Source: Emiliania huxleyi CCMP1516 (lineage: Eukaryota > Haptophyta > Isochrysidales > Noelaerhabdaceae). From it: DNA of 64,000 bases. Every line of letters begins with the position of its first letter. Positions within the stretch are counted from its first letter, which is position 1. The translations under genes and the position numbers were made by a program. The stretch is from NCBI RefSeq assembly GCF_000372725.1, contig NW_005197128.1, positions 162,576-226,575 of the forward strand. Reading direction: 5' to 3'. Positions 44,218-54,170 of this stretch are shown piece after piece. Under the pieces are notes generated by a model. The model was given only the letters and a program-made list of their open reading frames with translations. It did no database searches and had not been told where the DNA came from.

Positions 44218-44334
44218 GCAGGACAGTGTGTGCAGGTGCTGGCTTCCACGGCAACAGGCTCCGCATCTCGGGTTCCCTCGCCCCCCGGGCAAGGGGCGAC
44301 CCCGTGAGGCGTGGGAGTGCCGGAGGGCGCCTAT

Positions 44335-44610
44335 TGACAAGAAAATACGTCGTATGTTCACAGACCTTGTTATTGACAAGAAAATACGTCCTATGGCGCT
44401 TTGCGCTGGTCTTTGAGAGGTTGAGGTGCGAGCCCTGGAGGCCCTGGGGATGGGGGGAGACTACCCGCCACCGCGGGCCTAGTTCACAGCCTTGTTATTG
44501 AGAAGAAAATACCTCGTATGGCGCTGTGCGCTGGCCTGTGAGAGGTTGAGGTGCGAGCCCTGGAGGCCCTGGGGATGGGGGGGGACTACCCGCGGCCGCC
44601 GCGGGCTTAG
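44335..44610 (+). repeat. Dispersed repeat family A, tandem copies 2 and 3
   Basis: Two full units start with GTTCACAG at 44356 and 44482 (126 bases apart). Each ends with GATGGGGGGRGACTACCCGC. A fragment (GACAAGAAAATACGTCGTATG) precedes them at 44337. Confidence 0.85.
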
Positions 44611-45048
44611 AAGGCCCGCGCGCAGGGGGGTGGGGCATTGAGACCGGTCATGAATGAGTGCGCGACACGCATGTTGCGAGCAGCGTTGTTGATGTTTTGC
44701 GCATCGCCACTGACGGCGGCGCGCGAGAGCTGTTGCGAGTGGTGTTGGGCGAAGCCCCGGGGCCGGGCGCTGCCGGACCAGCCGGAGGCTGTGCCGTAGT
44801 CGGTGCGGTCGACGGCGCTCGGGCTGCCGACCTCTTTGGCGAAGTTGAAGATGATTCTCTTGGTTGGCGGCGCGATGCCGCCCTGGCTTTCGACGAGACA
44901 AATTTTGACGATTCCGTTCTTGACATGGAGCGCGTCGTAGTACTGTCCCTTGTGCTCTTTGACCCAGCCTTTGCCGGTCGCATGGACGAGCGGGCCCTGT
45001 GACTTGTGGCCGCGCTCTTTGCACCCAAGAACCTTGAGCAAGGTTTGG
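44607..45048 (-). CDS. Unknown open frame between repeat A copies
   Basis: The minus strand is open from about 45048 to 44607. It reads like a real protein: VLGCKERGHKSQ, GKGWVKEHKGQYYDALHV, KNGIVKICLVESQ, KRIIFNFAKEV, QNINNAARNMRVAHSF. There is no clear start, because the frame enters from repeat A sequence at 45048-45088, and no family is recognised. Its flanks are both copies of repeat A, so it may be the body of a mobile element or a captured gene piece. Confidence 0.35.
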
Positions 45049-45088
45049 TTCACAGCCTTGTTATTGAGAAGAAAATACCTCCTGGGCG
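45048..45088 (+). repeat. Dispersed repeat family A, partial copy 4
   Basis: Only the first 40 bases of the family, from GTTCACAGCC to AAATACCTCC, lying 35 bases before the ATG of the KH-domain gene. Confidence 0.8.
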
Positions 45089-45122
45089 CGCCAAGCGCGC
45101 AAGGTCTGCTAGTCACTCCAAA

Positions 45123-45224
45123 ATGGAGAGAGGCGCGGACATCAGTGCGGGCATTGCCGCCGCTCGCGCTGCGGCCGCGGCGCTCAGGCTGCGGCCCGGA
45201 GAGGCTGCACGTGTCGATGGAGCC

Positions 45225-45279
<55 letters not shown>

Positions 45280-48200
45280 TGCGGCCCGACCTCACCGCGG
45301 CCGGTCCCTCCGTGATCCAACGCGGGCCCATCATCTCGCGCGGACCAGTCGTCGCGAAAGGCCCGACTCTGGCGCCCGCCGTCGCGGCTCCTCCGCTCCC
45401 GCCCGCGGCGAGCTCCAGCTGGACGGTGTACATCATCCCGAGCGACTGCTCCGGGCGCATCATCGGGCGCGGCGGCGAGACCGTCGGCAGGCTGCGAGAG
45501 CAGAGCCGGTGCAGCCTGCTGGTTGTCGATGGGAAGCCGGAAGTGAGCCACTGGATAGATGGCCGGAGAGACAGCTGTAGCAACGCGATCGCCGTCCACT
45601 GTGTTGACCTTGTGATCTCGCCTCTTGCCTCTCCGCTCCAGGCGCGCGCGCGGCTCGACCAGTGCGGCGACTTGCAGCATCCGCCGCGCGCAAACGAGCG
45701 GGCTGTGATCGTGACGGGCGCCGAGGCGGACGTCTCCGCCGCTGAGTCGCTGCTGCGCTCCGCCCTCGGGGAGCGCGAGCAGTAGATGAGGGAAGAGCGT
45801 AGGCAGGAAGACAGCCCCGTGTGTTCCGGCCAGCACTCGAGAGGACAGGTGCTCGGGCTGCACTCGGCTGCGTTGTAGCCGGTGTACTCGCGCGAGCCTC
45901 CAAGCACACTGCACACTGCACGGGGCCGTCCTCCCGCCCCGACTCCGGTGTCTTCGCCGCGCAGGATCGAGGCGCCGAGCTCCGCCGCGCGTCGGACCCT
46001 CCTCCGGCCCGCGAGGTGAGATATGGGGAGATATGGGGAGATATGGGGAGATATGGGGAGATATGGGGAGATATGACCCTCCTCTGGCCCGCGAGGTGAG
46101 CACCAAACTCGCTCACCACCCTCACCACCCTCACCCTCACCCCACGCACCCTCGCCCTCGCCCTCACCCCACGCACCCTCGCCCTCGCTCTCACCCCACG
46201 CACCCTGCCCCGCGAGGGGAGCACCGACTCGCTCACCTTCATATCTCCCCATATCTCCCCATATCTCCCTCTATCTCAGGTGAGCACCGACTCGCTCACC
46301 TTCATCGCCTTCCGGCGCGGGGCGGAGCAGGCGCGCGCACCCTCAGCCGGAGTCTTGCTTGGCCACACACCTCGGCCACGCCTCGGCCGCACCTCGGCCG
46401 CGCTTGGCCGCACCTCGGCCGCGTCTCGGTTGCGCGCCGCAGCCCCGGTGGCGGCACGGTGGCAGCAGCGGTGGCGGTGGCGAGACGGCGTGGCGCGGGA
46501 GACGGCGCGGTTTGGAGCAGGCGAGCGGCGTGCCGGAGCGAGACGCGCCGGGCGTCAACGAGCCGTACCGCGACGGACGCGGGCGCAGAGTCGTCCGCGT
46601 GGGGGATCAGGTTCTGGGCCACCCACACTCCAAGCCACGTCCGGGGCACTTCAAAGACACGTCAAAGACACTTCAAAGACACTCCCGAGACACTCCCGAG
46701 ACACTCGCCCAAGCCCCAGCCCAAGCCCCGCAGGAGGTGCGGCTGCGGTGGGAGGACGAGGAGGAGAGGCGTCGCCGCTCCCGCTCCCGCTCCTCCTCCC
46801 TCAGCGGAGTCTTCGGCGACGCTGTCGACGCGCGCCGCCGCTCGCCGCGCGCGTTCGTTCGCCACGCCGACCGCGCTGTCGGAGCCTAGATGCGGAAAGG
46901 CAGATCCATATCTCCCCATATCTCCCCCATATCTCGAGGCCCAGATGCGGAAGGCGGACCCCGAGCAGCTCTCGAGAGGACACGCATTCGGCTGCATCCA
47001 GCTGCACTCGCCGCACTCACAGCCCGTGGTCTCACGCGCCCTCTCTGCACTGACCCCCGCCCTGCCTCTGCACTGCCCTGCCTCTGGCGTCTTCCCTATG
47101 TCTTCCCTATGCAGGTCGACAAGGCCCTCTCTGCCGGCGTCGGGTTCGGCCACAACGTGGAGCGGTGCGGCTTGTGCGGCGCGCTCGGGCACGCAGACTA
47201 CGCTTGCCCCGCTGCGCCGAGCGAACTGGCGCCTCCAGCCCTGCGCACGCCGCCCGAGATCACTCGAGATTACTCGAGATCACTCGAGATCACCCGAGAT
47301 CACCCGAGATCACCCGAGATCACCCGAGACCACCCGCCCGGCCTTTAGCCGTCACAGTGCTCCCGCCCTGCGCGCGCCCGGCCTTTAGCCTCACTCTACT
47401 CTAGCGCGGTGTTTGACGTGCTCGTCCCGACACTTGTAGCGCCCGAAGAGGCCACGGAGAGGTCGAGGGCGGAGCCGCGACCGGAAAGGTTCCAGGAAAG
47501 GTCGCCGCCGCTCGTCCTCTCGCTCGTCCCCCTCCTCTCGCTCCTCTCCTCGCTCCTCGCGCTCCTCGCGCTCCTCCGATTCGCGGCGGGCCTCACGCTC
47601 ACGCTCACGCCGCCCCAGACGCGGGTCCAGAAGCCGCCGTAGCCCCCGCTCCCGTAGCCGCCGGCGATCCCGGAGGCGCGCCAACCCCCCCCCCCCNNNN
47701 NNNNNNNNNNNNNNNNNNNNNNNNNNNNNNNNNNNNNNNNNNNNNNNNNNNNNNNNNNNNNNNNNNNNNNNNNNNNNNNNNNNNNNNNNNNNNNNNGGGG
47801 GGGTTTAAGTTTTATGGTCAGCGCCCCCCAAAGAGGGGGTGTTAAAGAACCCCGCTTTACACCCCCCTTCCGGATCCCCGCGGGGGTTTGGGGGGGGGGG
47901 TAAACCCCCCCCGCCCCCCCCCCAGGGGGGGAACACATACGGGAACAATGGGGGCCACGGGCCACCAACTACCCCCACCACCCCTATTTACCCCCCCCCC
48001 CCTTTCCCCCCCTCCCCCCCCCCGCCACCCACTCTCTCCTCTCCTCTCCGACTCAGCAGCTCCGCGCCGGCGTCCGACTCCGACTCGTACTCCGACTCGT
48101 ACTCGGGCTCGTCCTCGCGCGCAGGGCCACGGAGCAAGAGCCGCAGCCGCAGCCGCAAGAACCGCAGCCGCAGCCGCGAGAGCCGCAGCCGCAAGAGCCG

Positions 48201-48894
48201 CAGCCGCAGCCGCAGCCGCAGGGAGAGTGGCCGCTCCCTGCGCGGCGGCGACGGGGGAGAGCGAGGAGAGCCTCGCATCGGAGGAGGAGAGGCGCGCGCG
48301 GCGGCGGAGAGCGCGCGGGAGAGTGCGCCGGGTGGGAGCGGGAGGCTGGCGGTCGAGCACAAGGGCGAGATGGAGATTGAGGGCAAGTACCGCGAGATGC
48401 TCGCGCAGAGCGCGGGCAAGGGCGCCTCCTCGTGGCTCGCGGCGGCGGCCGAGCGCGCGGCGGCGGCGAGGGAGGTGCAGCTGCAGCGGGAGGCGGCGCT
48501 GGCCGAGGGGCAGGCCTTGCAGGCACACGCCATGTCGATGTCGATGGGCGCGAGTGCGGCTCTGCACCCCGTACTGCAGCAGCACCACCACCAGCAGTAC
48601 CAGCAGTACCAGCAGCATCCTGGGCAGGCGCTGCTGCAGCGCCTGCAAGCGTCCCGTGCAGCGACGTTGGCGGCATTCGGGCCGGCGGTGCCGTCTCTGT
48701 ATGTCGCGCAGCCGCAGCTGGCGCAGCAGCCACAGTCTCAAACGCCTTGTGTCGCCGCGCCACCGCAGCAAGGAGGGGCGACCCCGACGCTGCCCGTCGG
48801 CTGGCACAAGCTGTGGGACCCAACACACAAGGCATACTACTACGCAAACCCCACCACCGGATCGACGTCGTGGACGGTGCCTGCGCTCTCTTGA
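45123..48894 (+). CDS. KH / zinc-knuckle / RS / WW RNA-binding protein
   Basis: Probably a splicing-related nuclear protein. Exon 1 (45123-about 45548) has a poly-Ala tract (45229-45276) and the front of a KH domain (WTVYIIPSDCSGRIIGRGGE). A GT-AG intron joins it to 45648-about 45780, which completes the KH domain (ANERAVIVTGAE). Later exons that fit by frame are 45966-46018, 46281 onward (TDSLTFIAF), 46513-46609 (GVNEPYRDGRG), 46734 onward (RLRWEDEEERRRRSRSRS), 46939 onward (AQMRKADPEQ) and 47114 onward with a CCHC knuckle (CGLCGALGHADYACP). An RS domain runs from 47441 into the sequence gap and resumes at about 48055. The last exon has a WW domain (WHKLWDPTHKAYYY...W) and a stop at 48894. 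It is also possible that the KH frame ends at 45785 as a separate gene. The exact exon set is unresolved. Confidence 0.65.
45229..45276 (+). repeat. GCG trinucleotide repeat coding poly-Ala
   Basis: Sixteen to seventeen GCG units in frame in the KH protein N-terminus. Confidence 0.9.
46018..46310 (+). repeat. Minisatellites and duplicated splice junctions
   Basis: GGGAGATAT repeats (46021-46076), CACCCTCACC and ACCCTCGCCCTC repeats (46105-46205), and reversed CATATCTCCC repeats (46240-46277). ACCCTCCTCYGGCCCGCGAG plus GTGAG occurs at 45997 and 46076. GTGAGCACC...CTCGCTCACC occurs at about 46096 and 46281, with a variant at 46217. Confidence 0.8.
47262..47340 (+). repeat. Intronic minisatellite
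   Basis: Seven to eight copies of an 11-base unit, GATCACYCGAGATTACTCGA type, after the zinc-knuckle exon. Confidence 0.9.
47697..47796. other. Assembly gap (100 N)
   Basis: Exactly 100 N, a common placeholder for unknown length. The flanking sequence (47685-47696 and 47797-48030) has many homopolymer C and G runs, so it is likely low quality. Confidence 0.99.
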
Positions 48895-49208
48895 CGCATT
48901 GATCGTGTTGGCGTCATGCGGAACCGCGCCCTCGCGTCCATGCCTCATTTTCGGCTCACTACTTCCCTCTTGCTCCGCCCAGAGTGCTACGGCTACCGTC
49001 GGAGGGTGTGGAAAGTGGGATATTGTGCGTGTTTTTTTGGCGTCTCTGTCGGGTTTTCGTGTCCCGTGTCAACGTTCTTCACAAAGGCCTGGCGCAACAC
49101 ACGGCCTGGCGCGTCACACGCGCGCCCTCGGGTCTCGGACATGCCCGTGTCCGGCGGTGTTCCACTTCAGCCCCAGCCCGGAGTGCGGTAGACGGAAGTG
49201 GTAAGAGA
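48895..49208. other. Convergent 3' intergenic region
   Basis: Lies between the WW-domain gene (+) and the glycosyltransferase (-). No gene recognised. Confidence 0.5.
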
Positions 49209-50450
49209 TCATCTAACCAAACCTAGATCACACTCGTACGGCTTCGGCACGTGCGTCAGGGCCAGCAGGTTGTAGCATCTCCGGCCGCGCAGCGAGAAGA
49301 GCCAGCTCGCAGCCTCGTGCGCCGCCTTTGCGATTCGCCGCTGCTTTTGCAGCGGCATGCGCTGCACTCGGCGAACCGTCTCGGGCAACTCGTCGACAGT
49401 AGTCTGCACATAGTGCCTCCCCGATACGAGCAGCGGCTCGAACCACTGGTAGTAGCTCAGCCGCTCCCCCGCAGCACCAGGCGAGAGGTCAGCTGATGAG
49501 GCTGGCTCCCGCCGGTAGCCGCCCACCCGCACCACCAGCTTGCCGCGGGCCAGCGCGTCGCCAAAGATTGAGGCATACGAGTTGCCGTCAATCGCGAGCA
49601 CGCAACCGTCGGCGAAAACGTCGTCGTCGGACGCGCCGCGCTGGCCTGGCGGCGCGAAGAGCTGCGCCAGATTGCCCCCAAAGGAGATGGTCCCGTCCCT
49701 GACCTGCATGACCGGTTCATCCCACTTCACCCCGCGCAGTCCCTGGTTGACAACGCACTGCCGATCCGTCTCGTTCTGCAGGCATGAGCGGCGGCCGCGT
49801 GTCGTCCAGCTCTGGAGCAGCGCGTCGCCTGAGTGCGAGCCGCGCCAGCGGCAGCGCAGCCGAGGCGGGAAGGAGAAAGGCGGCTGCCAGTCTGCTAGCC
49901 TACGCCCGCGGCCCCGGCCTCGGAGGGGCTGCTCCCACTGCTTTGGCTCGAGCGGGAGGAGCACGCTCTGGGCCAACGATCCGTCGGGCGAGGCGCTGGA
50001 CTCGACGGCGACCGCCCGGCTGCCGTCGGGCAGGACGCACCAGCTGTTGTCGGCCGTGAAAATGCTCACATTCAGTGGCGGCGGCCTCGCCCATCGCAGG
50101 ATTTGGTCGAGCCACCTGATGCGGATCGCGTCGATGTACTTGCGGCCGGGGTCAGGGATGTAGACTTCCCGCCCGCCACGGAGGCCGTATACGCCGCTCA
50201 AATTGAGCAAGCTTGTCCTCGTCACACTGATTGCATTCCCGTCCCAGTGCACGCATGCCTCACATGTCGGAAGCCTGAACGTGTTGGACGGGAGGCGGAT
50301 GGATGGCCAATTCGCTAGTGATGCGCGTGCCTGGGACACCCGCGCCAGCAGAATATCGCGCGGATGTACGATGCCCGTCGCATTCACCGCGGCCTCAAAG
50401 TACTGGTTGCACAGCTCCTCGGTAGCCTCGGCCTTGCCAGGCCCAAGCAT
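49209..50450 (-). CDS. Family-90 glycosyltransferase (CAP10/POGLUT type)
   Basis: 413 residues from the ATG at 50450. The C-terminal half matches GT90: a short DGNSYASIFGDALARGKLVV segment (usual form: D-x-D/N-G-N-x-x-S-x-R...LxxGSxxxK), then YYQWFEPLLVSGRHYV, then a helical stretch rich in IAKAAHEAASWL. The N-terminal half has a CEACVHWDGN segment and a WLDQILRWARPP stretch typical of the substrate domain. GT90 enzymes add glucose or xylose to proteins or polysaccharides in the ER or Golgi. No signal anchor is seen in this frame, so an upstream exon is likely missing; the frame is open to 51170 but through repeats and a C homopolymer. It lies near Cys-rich secreted proteins that might be substrates (inference). 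Confidence 0.72.
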   Translation of the reverse strand: MLGPGKAEATEELCNQYFEAAVNATGIVHPRDILLARVSQARASLANWPSIRLPSNTFRLPTCEACVHWDGNAISVTRTSLLNLSGVYGLRGGREVYIPDPGRKYIDAIRIRWLDQILRWARPPPLNVSIFTADNSWCVLPDGSRAVAVESSASPDGSLAQSVLLPLEPKQWEQPLRGRGRGRRLADWQPPFSFPPRLRCRWRGSHSGDALLQSWTTRGRRSCLQNETDRQCVVNQGLRGVKWDEPVMQVRDGTISFGGNLAQLFAPPGQRGASDDDVFADGCVLAIDGNSYASIFGDALARGKLVVRVGGYRREPASSADLSPGAAGERLSYYQWFEPLLVSGRHYVQTTVDELPETVRRVQRMPLQKQRRIAKAAHEAASWLFSLRGRRCYNLLALTHVPKPYECDLGLVR

Positions 50451-50706
50451 GGCAGTACACGCACCTCTTTGTGCATGCAAGCAACCCCACAGAACTTGAG
50501 CCCCCCCCCCCCCCCCCCCCCCCTTCATCAGAGAAACAGAAGAGTGATCGGGCTCACAGAGGCAGGAGGTCGCCCGGCCGGGCGCCGGCCCCTCTCGAGA
50601 GCTATCTGGTAAAGCCCACCGAATCAGGCGCCCGTGAGCGCCGTGAGCGAACACCTCAGTCACCTGTCGCCGGCCTCTCAAGAGTCTTCTCCTGGGCGAC
50701 CTCCCT
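50451..50706. other. Intergenic with C homopolymer
   Basis: A run of about 20 C at 50503-50523, possibly a polypyrimidine tract or polymerase artefact. No gene recognised. Confidence 0.5.
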
Positions 50707-51045
50707 TCACGCCTCTCGAGGCCGGAAAGGAGCTGGCGCCCCGCAAATTGTCGCGGTCGTCGTCTTGGTGAAACACTCAGCGTGTTCGAGGACGTTCGCC
50801 CTGGTGCCGAGGACGGCGGACGAGCAGGTGCGGCACCGCGAGTAGCCGCCGTTGAAGCCAAAGTCGAATGCTGGGGGATGGGGGGGGGGGCCTCGGTGCA
50901 CAGGCGGGAGGCAGAGATATGAGGAGGGGGGAGGGGGGAGGGGGGGGCGGGGGAAGGGGAGGGGAGGAGGAGAGGCGGGACGGGAGCCGACCCGTGCAGA
51001 AGCAGTCGTTCTCGCACTTTGCCCATGCACGCCTCCTTGGACGCC
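50707..51045 (-). pseudogene. Partial paralogue of the Cys-rich secreted protein
   Basis: The exon 50707-50870 reads FDFGFNGGYSRCRTCSSAVL, matching FDYGFDASRARCRICSSTIV of the gene at 51998. Upstream, near 50990-51030, KCENDCFCTG matches KCVLTCVQDCKCTG, and the same splice phase joins the two parts. The proline-rich 5' part is missing, replaced by tandem repeats (51040-51240). So this is a 5'-truncated duplicate, or the end of another gene. Confidence 0.5.
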
Positions 51046-51530
51046 TCCTTGGGGGGGCTCCGATCTCCATCTCTCCAGTACTCTCCAATCTCCAGCGTCG
51101 CTACATCTTGGGCCGGATCCAAACAGATCTCCGATCTCCATCTCCAATCTCCAATCTCCAACGTCGTCATCTTAGGCCGGATTCAGTCAGATCTCCGATC
51201 TCCATCTCCAATCTCCAATCTCCAATCTCGATTCGGGGGCCCGGGGGAGGAGGGGGGCTCAAACCTTCAAGGAGATGCGCTATGGATTCATTCACACTGA
51301 CCATCGTCTCTCTCTCCAACCTCCAATCTTCTACTTGGCCACTGTCGCCGCCGGCAGCAATCTACGACCTCCATTTTCAATCTTCGATCTCACATCTGGG
51401 GCGGATCATGGCTGGGCGCTAGGATCTACAATCTGCATTCTCCATCTCCTATCTCCACATTTTGGCCCGTGAGCCGTGTTGCTGCTCAGCGATCTGCAAT
51501 CCACAATCTCAATCTTCGATCTTTAGTCTT
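51046..51530. repeat. TCTCCAA-type tandem repeat field
   Basis: CCAATCTCCAATC-type repeats, arranged in at least two higher-order units of about 65 bases (51105-51170 and 51170-51232), each containing GGCCGGAT and CAGATCTCCGATCTCC. They decay gradually to about 51530. 51531-51997 holds no recognised gene. Confidence 0.8.
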
Positions 51531-51997
51531 GTGAATCATGGGAACCGGACAGGAGGGATCTACTGGCGAGATACTTGGGCCTTGGGCTAATGCCTCATGG
51601 GCGTGTCCGTGTGAGAGATCCGCTAGGTATAGGATCTCCAGTCTTAATCTACTCTAGTCAAGTTGGTAGTTGCTTCTTACTTTGTGACTAAAACTAATCT
51701 CTCACCCAACGATCTATTAGTTTTGGGTAGAGATGTCCATAACTCGCGAAAGCTTGCAAACGACAACAGTCCCACTGTAATGAACAAGACCTGCTCTTTT
51801 CAACAGCTCCCCTTTCTGAAAGCTTTCTCCCGCCCCCACGACACTCGAGACATGCACTGCACCCTACACGTACATGTACGACAGACAGCATCTCTCTCCA
51901 CCTGGCCTTCAACAGCCCCACCCGCAGCCCCCCGTGGCGAGGCCTCGCCCGGACCCCCTCGCTCCTCCAGGCCGCCGAAGAGAAGCTGGCGTGCAGC

Positions 51998-52616
51998 CTA
52001 GGGCAGGTCCAGGCACCCCGCCGTCCGATCGTAGCACACGGCGGCGTCGAGGATGCTCGCCTCGGTGCCGACGATAGTGGACGAGCAGATTCGGCAACGG
52101 GCGCGGGAGGCGTCGAAGCCGTAGTCGAAGCCTGTAGGGGCGAAGAATGAGCTGTGAGAGGGGGGGACACGGAGGGGAGCGAGCGCATGCGCGGCGGAGA
52201 GGGGGGGAGGGGGGGCGCACCAGTGCACTTGCAGTCCTGCACACAGGTTAGCACGCACTTCTCCTTGGAGACACCCCAGAGCTCGTCGCACTGGCCCTCA
52301 ACAAAAGAGCAGACGCCGGCCGCGGGGCCAACCTCCACGAAGGATTTGGCGAGCAGCCGCCTCACAGATTTCTCCTTTGGCGGCGGGTGCGGCGGCGATG
52401 GCGGCGGCGACGGCGGCGGCGGAGAGGGCGGCGGCGGCGACGGCGGCGGAGAGGGGATCGGCGGCGGCGGGGCTGGCGGCGGGGGCGGCGGCGGGTACGG
52501 CGGCTGAGCGGGCGGCAGTGGCGGCGGAGCCGACGGCGGCGACTCTGGCGGCGCGGCTGGCGGCGCGGCGGGGAGGTTTCCCAGCGCTGTACCGACGAGC
52601 GCGAGGAGCAGCGCTG
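51998..52616 (-). CDS. Proline-rich, Cys-rich secreted protein (5' end missing)
   Basis: Two exons, 52221-52616 and 51998-52131, join in phase through a GT-AG intron. A first exon is missing upstream; the acceptor (CCCCTAG) ends at 52617. The sequence starts inside a hydrophobic stretch (ALLLALVGTALG), the likely end of a signal peptide. It continues with about 60 residues of PPPPSPPP repeats and then a Cys-rich end: CSFVEGQCDELWG, KCVLTCVQDCKCTG, RCRICSSTIVGTEASIL and a final CLDLP. Seven or more cysteines suggest a disulphide-bonded extracellular module. Family not recognised. A truncated paralogue lies 1.2 kb downstream. Confidence 0.55.
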
Positions 52617-54170
52617 CTAGGGGGAGGGGAGGAGGAGGGGGGAGGGGGGGTGGGGGTGAGGCGAGGGCTAGGCAACGGGGAGCCGAGGGCAGGGGTGGGC
52701 CAAAAGGTGATGCGCGGGTCTCTTGTCGCGGCGCGGCGTGGGTGCCCTATAGGGCGTGCCGCACGGAGAAGGGGGGGGGGGGGGGGGGAAGGGGGGCGCC
52801 CCCCGCGCGGGGCCCGGGGCGGCCCCCGACCCCACATTTCGCGGTGGGCGGCCCCCCCGTAGACCTGGACCTGGATCGGACCACCATTCTGGGAATCGTG
52901 AATCAAATCTGGGTTGGGCGGGCAAATTTTTGCGCTGGGCGGTCGCTCAACTGGCGGTCGCTTTCACAGCTCGGTTCTTCTCACACTCTGTCTAACACCC
53001 TTGTGTTTGTCGGGTCTCGGGTGTGCCTGCGTCCCCCGAGACCTAGCGCGGGTGGGTTGGAGAGGGGGCTCGCTGCGAGGAAGGGCTGTGTAAGAAGCCG
53101 AGACTTCTTGATGCACACACGAGATCTTCGCACACTCGGCGTGCGTTGACTTTTCTCTCTCTTCTTTTCTCTCTTCTTGCGTTCACATGTGAATGACTTG
53201 GGCCGGTTTGTGTTGTTTGGGGTACTTGTTGCAGATGTGTGATGGTGCGCGCGCGTCGCCCTCGTGAAATGCGACTGTGCGTCTCTTGTGGATGTGGTGG
53301 TCGGGGGCAGGAAGGAGAAGAACCGGGGGGAGGGACGTACGGCCCGGGGCGGACTGTAGTCCACGCTCGCCAGCAGCTCAGGTTGATCTCGCCCAGGTCA
53401 CCGCCTCATAACCGGCGCTGGTATCTTGTGCCCGTTGACCGATCTGAGCGGGAGAGATTTTGCAATACCAAACAACTCAACACCCCTCATTTTTTGTGTG
53501 TTTTGTGTCCGCTGCAGGGCCGCGGCCTCTCCAGCGCTCAGAGCGCTCTCATACCGCGCGGGTACTCTGGGGCCAGGTGTTGCCGCGAGATGCTGCGGCG
53601 TGCGGGGAGCGCACCGCCAAAGAGACAACTTTGTTAATAAAAATCTCTCTCTCCCGCCAAACGCGCGCTCGAACGAGACACCTTCGGCGAAGGTCGGCGG
53701 CCGATAGGGGAAGAATTTTACAAGAAAACTCCCTCGCACGACACTGGGCACGGGACTGGCGCGCACTGGCACTAACACAGGTACACCTAGGGGAAGAAAC
53801 TTTCGACCGCCTCGACTTTGGTCTTTGCGGCATGGGTCGGACGTTGTTTTTTCTCGTTCCGATTTTTATTCTCGAGCCGCGCACGCCTCGTCTGCTGAGT
53901 GAGAGAGACTCTCTTCTCTGTCTGCTGTGATCGTCCGCATAATTAATTGCGCATGAGCATGTGAGGGCATGACTCGCGCCATGCCAAAACGCCCCACCTA
54001 CCTACTGTACCTATCCCCAGGCCGCGCAGCGAAGCGAAAAAAGACGTCTGTTGTAGGGCGGTCAAAACCGGACCTACCTACCTATTGCCTAGGGTGTCAC
54101 CGGCGTCAGACCCCCTATCTGGCTAGGAGCCGGAACCCTCCCTCCGGGTCGGTCTTTCCACCATCAACCA
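52617..54170. other. Region without a recognised gene
   Basis: 52771-52795 is a G homopolymer. 53455-53485 holds the GAGATTTTGCAATACC core of repeat family B. Frames around 53460-53930 are open in several phases with no recognisable domain. 52650-52760 may hide the first exon of the Cys-rich protein. Confidence 0.4.

Noticed and set aside
47396..47968. Minus-strand frame across the N gap
   Set aside because: It is open only because N codons are unknown; the plus strand has the RS-domain exon.
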